From assembly GCA_013331265.1 (NCBI GenBank), contig DUGS01000061.1:6428-13033 (forward strand): a stretch of DNA of 6,606 nucleotides, written 5' to 3'. Below the pieces are notes generated by a model that saw nothing but the letters and a program-made list of their open reading frames with translations, did not search any database and was not told the origin of the DNA. The DNA is from Methanosarcina sp. (GTDB taxonomy: Archaea; Halobacteriota; Methanosarcinia; Methanosarcinales; Methanosarcinaceae). The number at the start of each line of letters is the position of its first letter. The stretch's first letter is position 1. Shown piece after piece: positions 1 through 5,096 of this stretch. A program made the translations under genes and the position numbers.

Positions 1-39
1 AAGATACATTATTCTAATACGACTCAAGATACATTATTC
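1..39. repeat. Imperfect ~25-bp tandem repeat at left edge
   Basis: The 14-mer AAGATACATTATTC occurs at 1-14 and again at 26-39. Related AATAC-containing tails follow both copies, so this looks like two units of an imperfect 25-bp tandem repeat. The window begins exactly at a copy, so more units may lie to the left. It is downstream of the minus-strand small gene at 91-234. No function can be read from it. Confidence 0.7.
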
Positions 40-67
40 ACAATACAACTGTTGATTCAGCTCTGTT

Positions 68-111
68 TTTACATGTTCGGTACTGAAACTTTACATGTTC
101 GGTACTGAAAC
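68..111. repeat. Perfect 22-bp tandem duplication at the 3' end of the small gene
   Basis: Two identical 22-bp units lie head to tail at 68-89 and 90-111, each containing ACATGTTCGGTACTGAAAC. The right-hand copy holds the last codons and the stop codon of the minus-strand small gene; the left-hand copy lies just past the stop. Removing one unit would leave the encoded C-terminus unchanged, so the duplication is neutral for the protein. Perfect identity suggests it is recent, probably from replication slippage. Confidence 0.92.
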
Positions 112-234
112 TTTCATTCTCAGGTTCATTCCGGATATTTCCCCGATTTTCCCGGAAATGGCCGTGTTTCTGAAGCTCTCAAACTGTTCATAGTACTGAG
201 CGCGTTCAACCAATCCTTTGAATATCTCTTCCAT
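91..234 (-). CDS. Small hypothetical protein, 47 aa
   Basis: This short gene starts at ATG (complement of 232-234) and ends at TAA (complement of 91-93). The best support is a strong Shine-Dalgarno site: GAGGTG on the minus strand (complement of 241-246), 6 nt before the ATG. The product begins MEEIFKGLVERAQYYEQFES and ends in KVSVPNM. It has six acidic and six basic residues, with no signal peptide, no membrane segment and no cysteine. The first half could form an amphipathic helix. I do not recognise the family. A candidate minus-strand TATA-like A/T run lies at about 299-309, some 65-75 bp upstream. The gene stands alone and is transcribed away from iorA. It could be a real small protein, which Methanosarcina is known to make, or the remnant N-terminus of a longer gene. 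The good ribosome site favours a translated gene. Confidence 0.55.
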   Translation of the reverse strand: MEEIFKGLVERAQYYEQFESFRNTAISGKIGEISGMNLRMKVSVPNM

Positions 235-409
235 TGTATTCACCTCTATCCCTAAAAACTACTTCTGTGCTTATTAACCTCCGCCAAGCAGGGTGAAAGT
301 ATTTTTTGATAGAGTCTCGGGACTGAGTATTTCATAATTTATGTGGTTACAGATACTGAAAATACTTCAAAAATCTGAAAGAACTCTCTGGTGCTGCATC
401 AATTCTCAG

Positions 410-457
410 GTGTCTAATAAACACGTGATTCAAGTGTCTAATAAATATGTGAATTCT
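410..457. repeat. Two-unit 24-bp imperfect tandem repeat
   Basis: Units at 410-433 and 434-457 both begin GTGTCTAATAAA and share GTGA further in, about 18 of 24 positions in all. The GTGT and ACAC segments at 410-413, 421-424 and 434-437 could pair alternately in RNA, but the stems are only 4 bp. The repeat lies upstream of the predicted iorA promoter, so an operator role is possible but unproven. Confidence 0.7.
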
Positions 458-499
458 ATCCTTTCATCTTCTGTTATGAATTGACAATTAACCTTTGAT

Positions 500-514
500 C
501 CGAAAGTATATTAT
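500..514 (+). promoter_or_regulatory. Candidate BRE/TATA promoter of iorAB
   Basis: CCGAAA (500-505) followed directly by GTATATTAT (506-514) fits an archaeal BRE plus TATA box well and is the best match in this spacer. Transcription would start near 535, giving a leader of about 150 nt before the iorA ATG. Long leaders are common in Methanosarcina. The alternative is TTTAAA at 635-640, which would give a leader near 25 nt but lacks a good BRE. Confidence 0.5.
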
Positions 515-557
515 TGATCGTGTTATTTGAATAATACAAAAGTTTCACTTAGTTTGC

Positions 558-588
558 AGACAGCAGGTTTTGTTTACCAGAGCTGTCT
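558..588 (+). promoter_or_regulatory. 7-bp inverted repeat in the predicted iorA leader
   Basis: AGACAGC (558-564) is complementary to GCTGTCT (582-588) across a 17-nt loop. If transcription starts near 535, this hairpin would be in the iorAB mRNA leader; if the downstream TATA-like element is used, it would instead be an upstream DNA operator. No known riboswitch fold was recognised. Confidence 0.35.
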
Positions 589-688
589 TTCCCTGGACTT
601 CTGATTTATTAACACTGATTGACAGAGAACTGGATTTAAACTGTTATTACAGTTGCATTTTATTGTTTAATATGTGGAGATCTTGATT

Positions 689-2491
689 ATGATAACGCGT
701 GAGTATATGCTTGGAAACGTGGCTATTGCCCGTGGGCTTCTCGAAGGCGGCGTGCAGGTTATTGCAGGCTATCCCGGGACTCCTTCTTCGGAGATTATAG
801 ACACGCTTGCCTCCCGCGGGGACCGGGACTACCATATAGAATGGTCGGTTAACGAAAAGGTTGCAATGGAAGTTGCAGTCGGAGCTGCCTGGGCAGGGGT
901 CAGGTCTGCCGTGACAATGAAGCACGTCGGGTTAAATGTTGCAGCTGACCCTTTTATGACCCTTGCGTATGCAGGCACAAAAGGCGGGCTGATTGCAATC
1001 GTTGCTGATGACCCTTCCTGCCACTCGTCCCAGAATGAGCAGGATACGCGGCGCTATGCCCAGTTTGCCCTTGTGCCCTGTTTTGACCCTTCAACCCCCC
1101 AGGAAGCCAAAGATATGCTTCCTTATGCTTTTGAGTTTTCGGAAAAGTTCGAAATTCCTGTAATTTTCAGGCCGACTACCCGGATTTCACATGGAAAGTC
1201 AGATATTGAGCTTGGGGAAATCCCTGTAGAAAAACCTGCTCCTCATTTCGAAAAACTTCTCGACCGCTGGGTTATGCTGCCCAAGAATGCCCGCTCCCGC
1301 CACACCCGTATCCTTTCTATCCAGGAGCCAATGGAGGATGCACTTGCAGAATCCCCCTGGAATTCCCTTGAGCTCAAATCCGAGGCAAAGCTGGGGGTAA
1401 TAGGTGCAGGTATAGCATCTGTTTATGCAAAAGAGGCTCTGCAGGAACTCGGGCTTGAAGTTTCTTTCCTGAAGATAGGGACCTATCCTGTCCCGAAAAA
1501 GCTTATCCTGAAACTGCTTGAGACCGTCGAAACAGTCCTCATTTTTGAGGAGCTTGAACCTGTTGTCGAAGAACAGGTAAAAATGATTGCACAGGAATCC
1601 GGGCTTGAAGTCTCTATTCTCGGAAAAACAGGTGGTTTTGTTTCGCGGGAAGGAGAACTGGACATAAGCGCTTTCCTTGATGCCCTGAAGAAAGCTTTTG
1701 ACCTGGATATTGAATCCGATTCTGAAAAGCTTTCCCTTGAACTTGCCCCGCGCCCGCCTGCTCTCTGTGCAGGGTGTTCCCACAGGGCAACTTTCTATTC
1801 CATGAAAAAGGTATTTGGAAATGATGCTATTTACCCGAGTGATATCGGCTGCTATACTCTTGGAATCCAGAGCGGGACTGTTGAGACCACTCTCTGTATG
1901 GGTTCAAGCATAAGTATAGCCTCCGGGCTTTACCATGCAGGGGAAAAGCGGCCTATCTGCTGTTCTATTGGGGACTCAACCTTTTTCCATACAGGTATGA
2001 ACTCTCTCTTGAATGCGGTTTTCAACAAAGCCAATATTACGGTTACTATTCTTGACAACCGGATCACAGCCATGACGGGCCATCAGCCAAATCCCGGAGT
2101 TGGCTTTACAGTTACAGGAGAGCCCACAGTTGAGGTTTCGCTTGCAGAACTCTGCAAGGCTATGAGAGTTGAATCGGTAACTGTCGTTGACCCCTACAAG
2201 CTTGAAGAGACTCAGGAAGCTTTCAAAGCCGCAAAGGACTTTGAAGGGACAGCCGTGGTTATTGCAAAACAGCCCTGCGTGATCTCAGGCAAAAGGGCAG
2301 GGATCAGACGGGTCCCGTATACCGTTGATCCTGAAAAATGCGAAGGTTGCAAGCAATGCATTAAGTTTGGCTGTCCGGCAATCGAATTTGATGAAGAAAA
2401 CAAATGCGCTATAATTACTTCCCTATGCAGTGGATGTGGGGTTTGTGCGCAGATATGCAAGTTTGACGCTATCAGGGAGGTGAAGAGATGA
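689..2491 (+). CDS. iorA: Indolepyruvate:ferredoxin oxidoreductase, alpha subunit
   Basis: Catalytic subunit of the thiamine-diphosphate enzyme that oxidatively decarboxylates indolepyruvate and other aryl-pyruvates with CoA and ferredoxin; in methanogens the reverse reaction can serve aromatic amino-acid synthesis. A GTG at 674 is in frame, but ATG 689 is preferred because GGAG (676-679) lies 9 nt before it, giving 600 aa, normal for the family. The N-terminal pyrimidine-binding domain has GYPGTP at 27-32. The C-terminal TPP domain has LCAGCSHR (359-366), SDIGCYTLG, the Mg/TPP motif GDST (428-431) ending at LDN (455-457), and the family hallmark RITAMTGHQPNPG. The C-terminus is a two-cluster ferredoxin domain: C551, C554, C557, C562-P with a four-residue last gap, and C580, C583, C586, C590. 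The residue after C590 is Lys, not the usual Pro. The stop overlaps iorB by ATGA, so the two are co-translated. Cytoplasmic. Identification is secure; substrate range is inferred. Confidence 0.96.
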   Translation: MITREYMLGNVAIARGLLEGGVQVIAGYPGTPSSEIIDTLASRGDRDYHIEWSVNEKVAMEVAVGAAWAGVRSAVTMKHVGLNVAADPFMTLAYAGTKGGLIAIVADDPSCHSSQNEQDTRRYAQFALVPCFDPSTPQEAKDMLPYAFEFSEKFEIPVIFRPTTRISHGKSDIELGEIPVEKPAPHFEKLLDRWVMLPKNARSRHTRILSIQEPMEDALAESPWNSLELKSEAKLGVIGAGIASVYAKEALQELGLEVSFLKIGTYPVPKKLILKLLETVETVLIFEELEPVVEEQVKMIAQESGLEVSILGKTGGFVSREGELDISAFLDALKKAFDLDIESDSEKLSLELAPRPPALCAGCSHRATFYSMKKVFGNDAIYPSDIGCYTLGIQSGTVETTLCMGSSISIASGLYHAGEKRPICCSIGDSTFFHTGMNSLLNAVFNKANITVTILDNRITAMTGHQPNPGVGFTVTGEPTVEVSLAELCKAMRVESVTVVDPYKLEETQEAFKAAKDFEGTAVVIAKQPCVISGKRAGIRRVPYTVDPEKCEGCKQCIKFGCPAIEFDEENKCAIITSLCSGCGVCAQICKFDAIREVKR

Positions 2492-3090
2492 GCGATGGAG
2501 CAGGAGAAAAGAAGCTCGACCTCCTTATTACGGGAGTCGGCGGACAGGGTGCAATTCTCGCTTCGGATATCATTGGAAAAGCCGCAGTCGTTTCAGGGCT
2601 CTCTATCCGGGCAGCAGAGACTCATGGCATGGCGCAGCGCGGAGGCTCGGTTGTAAACCATATAAGGCTGGGAACTGATCTCGGGTCAATGATCCCTAAA
2701 AAGGGCGCAGATATTATGCTTGCCCTTGAGCCCATGGAAGCGGTCAGGTATCTCGATTTCCTGAAGGACGGAGGAGTAATTATAGTAAACATGCATCCAA
2801 TAATCCCTGTAACCGTTACTTCAGGCCTTGCAAAGTACCCTGATGTACAGGAAATCCTTGATGTCCTTTCTGAAAAATATGTGGTTAAAGCCGTTAATGC
2901 TAATGAACTGGCTTATGAAGCCGGCAGCAGGCTTGCAATGAATGTTGTAATGGTCGGGGCAGTTTCTGGTTACTTACCAATTCCGAAAGAAGCCCTGCTT
3001 GAGAGTGTAAAGGCACTTGTGCCGAAGAAAACTATCGAGATTAATGTCAGGGCTTTTGAAATGGGAAGAGGGAAAATAGAGGAAAGTTAA
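2488..3090 (+). CDS. iorB: Indolepyruvate:ferredoxin oxidoreductase, beta subunit
   Basis: The 200-aa partner of IorA, belonging to the pyruvate/ketoisovalerate oxidoreductase gamma-type domain family. Members take part in the CoA-dependent half of the reaction and complete the cytoplasmic complex. The N-terminus carries LLITGVGGQGA (GVGGQG at 16-21), the glycine-rich turn of this family, followed by AAETHGMAQRGGSV (residues 42-55), the most conserved stretch of IorB and related gamma subunits. The length is normal for a stand-alone IorB. ATG 2488 overlaps the iorA stop and is preceded by GGAGGT (2476-2481) with a 6-nt gap, a near-ideal ribosome site inside the end of iorA. No membrane segments or cysteine clusters are present, as expected, since the iron-sulfur centres are in IorA. 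An oligo-T run follows 17 nt after the stop, so the operon probably has just two genes. Confidence 0.95.
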   Translation: MSDGAGEKKLDLLITGVGGQGAILASDIIGKAAVVSGLSIRAAETHGMAQRGGSVVNHIRLGTDLGSMIPKKGADIMLALEPMEAVRYLDFLKDGGVIIVNMHPIIPVTVTSGLAKYPDVQEILDVLSEKYVVKAVNANELAYEAGSRLAMNVVMVGAVSGYLPIPKEALLESVKALVPKKTIEINVRAFEMGRGKIEES

Positions 3091-3107
3091 ACAGAGGAAA
3101 GCCAGAG

Positions 3108-3114
3108 TTTTTTT
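3108..3114 (+). terminator. Oligo-T terminator of iorAB
   Basis: A run of seven T residues lies 17 nt after the iorB stop, flanked by AGAG and CTCT. Archaeal RNA polymerase terminates at such runs without needing a strong hairpin. More T-runs follow at 3156-3161 and 3165-3170, so termination may be staggered. Confidence 0.6.
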
Positions 3115-3119
3115 CTCTT

Positions 3120-3182
3120 AAAGTGAAGGAAAGTAAGGGGAAAGTGAGGGCCTCATTTTTTCTATTTTTTAATCTTCACTTT
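3120..3182. terminator. Convergent terminator zone with 9-bp inverted repeat
   Basis: AAAGTGAAG (3120-3128) pairs with CTTCACTTT (3174-3182). Inside is a tight palindrome, TGAGG-G-CCTCA (3145-3155), followed by T6 (3156-3161) and T6 (3165-3170). The zone lies between the converging ends of iorB and the VanZ-like gene. The plus-strand T-runs clearly suit iorB; for the minus gene the support is only the symmetrical repeat. Confidence 0.45.
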
Positions 3183-3188
3183 TTAATT

Positions 3189-3704
3189 TTAATCTACTGG
3201 CCCTTCAATATTTTTTTTGTTCATGACCGCTTTTAATGCCAGCACAAAAAGGATTACGAAAATCTGTGCAAGTACGAGCCCTATGAGATTTGAAATAGCA
3301 TCTGCCACACTTGCAGTCCGGTACGGCAGGAAACTCTGAAATACCTCATTCAATATGCCGTAAGCAGTTCCAATGCATACTGTGCAGATTGCTGAGTATC
3401 TCATAAGTGTTGGTTTTTTTGAAGTTAAAAGTACAAAATACAGTAGGACTCCAAGTCCAAAGTAAATCCCTACATGTCCGGGGTCTATGGACGCACCCTG
3501 AACAGCATGTAGTGAGGCAATCAAAAATTCCATCACAGAAGAGAGATCATTGGCAAGAAGGATATCTCTAATTGGATAGCCCAGACCCGTTTTGAGGAAA
3601 TGTTTGAGATCTCCTATGCTGGCGCTAACTGATAAATAAAAAACCATAATCGCGTATAAAACGGTAATTATGATAAAAAAACGGGATTTCTTAAGTTTTA
3701 ACAT
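3189..3704 (-). CDS. VanZ-like family membrane protein
   Basis: A 171-aa integral membrane protein with about four transmembrane segments (roughly residues 8-27, 77-94, 101-118 and 137-158). VanZ-like features are FYLSVSAS after the first helix, DPGH (74-77) leading into the second, and the signature GILNEVFQSFLPYRTASVADAISN (given here in pieces: GILNEVFQSFLP, then YRTASVADAISN), with E120, Q123, R129 and D135 in the conserved places. VanZ proteins are small membrane proteins of unclear biochemical role, first tied to low-level teicoplanin resistance in bacteria. An archaeon without peptidoglycan would not use one that way, so drug resistance should not be assumed. The start ATG at 3704 precedes a basic N-terminus (KLKK), but its ribosome site is poor (only CAGAG nearby). 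It is a single gene, divergent from the transferase gene across a repeat-bearing spacer. Family assignment is good; function unknown. Confidence 0.85.
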   Translation of the reverse strand: MLKLKKSRFFIIITVLYAIMVFYLSVSASIGDLKHFLKTGLGYPIRDILLANDLSSVMEFLIASLHAVQGASIDPGHVGIYFGLGVLLYFVLLTSKKPTLMRYSAICTVCIGTAYGILNEVFQSFLPYRTASVADAISNLIGLVLAQIFVILFVLALKAVMNKKNIEGPVD

Positions 3705-3771
3705 TTTATCTCTGAACTTTATGAGATTTACGGGATTTAAACTCTTTGTTTTAATGAACGGTTTGCAGTTA

Positions 3772-3832
3772 ATCAGAACAATAACTCATCAGAACAATAA
3801 CTCATCAGAACAATAACTCATCAGAACAATAA
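3772..3832. repeat. 16-bp tandem repeat, three full copies plus a partial fourth
   Basis: The unit ATCAGAACAATAACTC is repeated without change at 3772-3787, 3788-3803 and 3804-3819. A fourth copy starts at 3820 and stays identical for 13 bases. The array lies 68-128 bp upstream of the VanZ-like start and about 240-300 bp upstream of the transferase start. The spacing (about 1.5 helical turns) and identity allow either a repeated protein-binding site or simple slippage; the sequence cannot decide between them. Confidence 0.95.
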
Positions 3833-3973
3833 TCTCTGACTTATTTTGCGAATTTCTGGTCTGTATTTAAAAAGGGCATTTGAATAGTCTCAAAACTCGT
3901 TGTAGTGGTTCTGTATCCCGAGCTAGAAACAGCTTCTAATTAATATTTTCGATAAGTATTTCTATTATTAGGC

Positions 3974-4003
3974 TTTAAAAGTTTAGGTTGGTTCAGGTTG
4001 GTT
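3974..4003 (+). promoter_or_regulatory. Candidate transferase promoter with adjacent direct repeat
   Basis: TTTAAAA at 3974-3980 is a plausible TATA box about 95 bp before the start codon, predicting a leader near 70 nt. Immediately downstream AGGTTGGTT occurs twice in tandem (3985-3993 and 3995-4003), spanning the region between TATA and the predicted start site, where a repressor could act. The BRE is weak, and the upstream TATA-like element at 3864-3873 is an alternative. Confidence 0.35.
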
Positions 4004-4073
4004 TTTTAAGGTTAAAATCTAAGCTTTGGTTTTGCGTCAGAATATGATATTTAATGGTGAGGGAAAGTAAAAA

Positions 4074-5051
4074 ATGATATTGAGTTCAGCTTCGTTCTTT
4101 CAAAACATTATGTTTACAAGCAATTTCCTTGTTCCATTAATAGTAACTGCAGTTTCAATGCCGTACTTTATCAGGAAGCTGACCGAAAACAATATTGTAG
4201 CCAGGGATGTTTATAAAAAGAATCAGCCAATGGTGGCAGACCGTGGGGGAACTGCAATTCTGCTGATTGCAATGCTTTCTCTTTCCATGAACTCCCTCTT
4301 TTTCAAGTTTACATCCACAAACTATGTCGCAATGATTGTCATTGCACTATTCGGGCTTTTTGGTATCCTTGATGATATGATCAATATTGGAAGAGCATCC
4401 AAGCTGTTGATTATGTACTACTGTTCCTATCCCCTGATTCAATATGCGACTCACACTGCGGTTACCCTCCCACGTGTTGGAGATCTGGAACTTGGAATCC
4501 TTTACTTGCAATTCATTGTCCCTACCTATGTGCTGGTCACGTCAAATCTCGTTAACATGCACTCCGGGTACAATGGGCTTTCTTCTGGATTAGCCATAAT
4601 TGTTCTTGCTTCGCTGATCATAAAGTCGGTTTTGATTAATGACGTTGAGAATATAATATCCGTTGTTGCCATTACAGGAGCTACAATTGGTTTTTATCTT
4701 TACGAACAGTACCCTGCAAGGATTTTCTGGGGAAATGTTGGGTCACTTACCGTAGGGGCAGCTATCGGGATTATTATTGTTATCCAGGGCTTTATCATAA
4801 GCGGTTTTATTATGCTTATCCCACATACGGTTAATTTCCTTATGTATGTTTACTGGAAAATTAAAAAATACCCGCATGTCAAGTTTGGAAAAATAAGAGA
4901 AGACGGCACTCTGAAAGTCCCAAATCCTCTTACTCTTAAGTGGGTCCTGCCCTACTACTACAGGTTAACTGAAAAGCAGGCAACCTATGCAATGTTTCTG
5001 CTGACCACAATTTTTTGTATCATGGGGATTATGGTCCCTGGAAGGGTGTAA
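4074..5051 (+). CDS. GPT/MraY-type UDP-sugar:polyprenyl-phosphate sugar-1-P transferase (AglH/ALG7-like)
   Basis: A 325-aa polytopic membrane enzyme with about ten hydrophobic segments. The family moves a sugar-1-phosphate, often GlcNAc-1-P, from UDP-sugar to a polyprenyl or dolichyl phosphate on the cytoplasmic face, the first step of lipid-linked glycan assembly. Supporting motifs in order are KKNQPMVADRGG (48-59); the Mg-binding DD pair D100-D101 in GILDDMINIG; NLVNMHSGYNGL (158-169) with N158, N161 and N167; WGNVGS (219-224), where bacterial MraY and WecA have a GD pair; and HTVNF (251-255). The NMHSG form, rather than the bacterial DG, and the NVGS form place it with archaeal/eukaryotic GPT rather than MraY. 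The cytosolic loop after 260 contains KVPNPLTLKW. The start ATG has GGTGA/GAGGG 10-13 nt upstream. It stands alone between divergent and convergent neighbours. Dolichol-linked N-glycan initiation is the likely role; sugar identity is not determinable. Confidence 0.88.
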   Translation: MILSSASFFQNIMFTSNFLVPLIVTAVSMPYFIRKLTENNIVARDVYKKNQPMVADRGGTAILLIAMLSLSMNSLFFKFTSTNYVAMIVIALFGLFGILDDMINIGRASKLLIMYYCSYPLIQYATHTAVTLPRVGDLELGILYLQFIVPTYVLVTSNLVNMHSGYNGLSSGLAIIVLASLIIKSVLINDVENIISVVAITGATIGFYLYEQYPARIFWGNVGSLTVGAAIGIIIVIQGFIISGFIMLIPHTVNFLMYVYWKIKKYPHVKFGKIREDGTLKVPNPLTLKWVLPYYYRLTEKQATYAMFLLTTIFCIMGIMVPGRV

Positions 5052-5096
5052 ATAATTAAAAACAGAATGGTAAGATTAAGCTTTCTTCAGTTCATA
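5052..5096. terminator. Convergent gap with AAGCTT repeat and T-rich minus-strand run
   Basis: The two converging genes are only 45 bp apart. On the minus strand the gap contains a TTTTTAATTATTT run (complement of about 5051-5063), suited to ending the surface-protein transcript. ATTAAGCTT occurs at 5075-5083 and 5096-5104; since AAGCTT is self-complementary, the two copies could also pair as a 6-bp stem. No clear T7-type run follows the transferase gene on the plus strand. Confidence 0.35.

Larger units (their letters stand above)
235..688. other. Intergenic region between small gene and iorA
   Basis: This 454-bp AT-rich spacer separates the two divergently transcribed genes. It holds the ribosome site of the small gene (241-246), a two-unit 24-bp repeat (410-457), a candidate iorA promoter (500-514), an inverted repeat (558-588), a second weaker TATA-like TTTAAA (635-640) and the iorA Shine-Dalgarno (676-679). 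A plus-strand reading frame at 341-484 (47 codons, no ribosome site) is treated as doubtful. On the minus strand, a GGAGGT at about 277-282 is not followed by a usable start codon. Confidence 0.7.
3705..4073. other. Divergent spacer between the VanZ-like gene and the transferase gene
   Basis: This 369-bp AT-rich stretch contains no gene I can support. It holds the 16-bp tandem array (3772-3832), a TATA-like TATTTAAAAA at 3864-3873 that could serve either strand, a TTTAAA at 3736-3741 close to the VanZ-like start, the probable transferase promoter (3974-3980) with a 10-bp direct repeat just after it (3985-4003), and an 8-codon upstream reading frame (4044-4070). Confidence 0.7.

Noticed and set aside
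674..688. GTG at 674 as the iorA start
   Set aside because: Using it would put the GGAG ribosome site (676-679) inside the coding sequence, and it has no ribosome site of its own. ATG 689 is spaced 9 nt from GGAG and gives the normal family length.
1199..1783. 194-codon minus-strand open frame
   Set aside because: It lies wholly within iorA, whose domain motifs are intact in the other strand; its translation resembles no known family and it is an antisense shadow.
3189..3704. Antibiotic resistance gene on the basis of the VanZ name
   Set aside because: VanZ-like proteins are widespread without resistance, no other van gene is present, and an archaeon lacks the drug target.
3772..3832. CRISPR-like array
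   Set aside because: The 16-bp units abut with no spacers, so this is a simple tandem repeat.
4074..5051. Bacterial MraY or WecA
   Set aside because: The sequence has NMHSGYNGL and WGNVGS where MraY and WecA carry an Asp-containing DG and a GD motif; these forms match archaeal/eukaryotic GPT better, and the rest of the window is archaeal.
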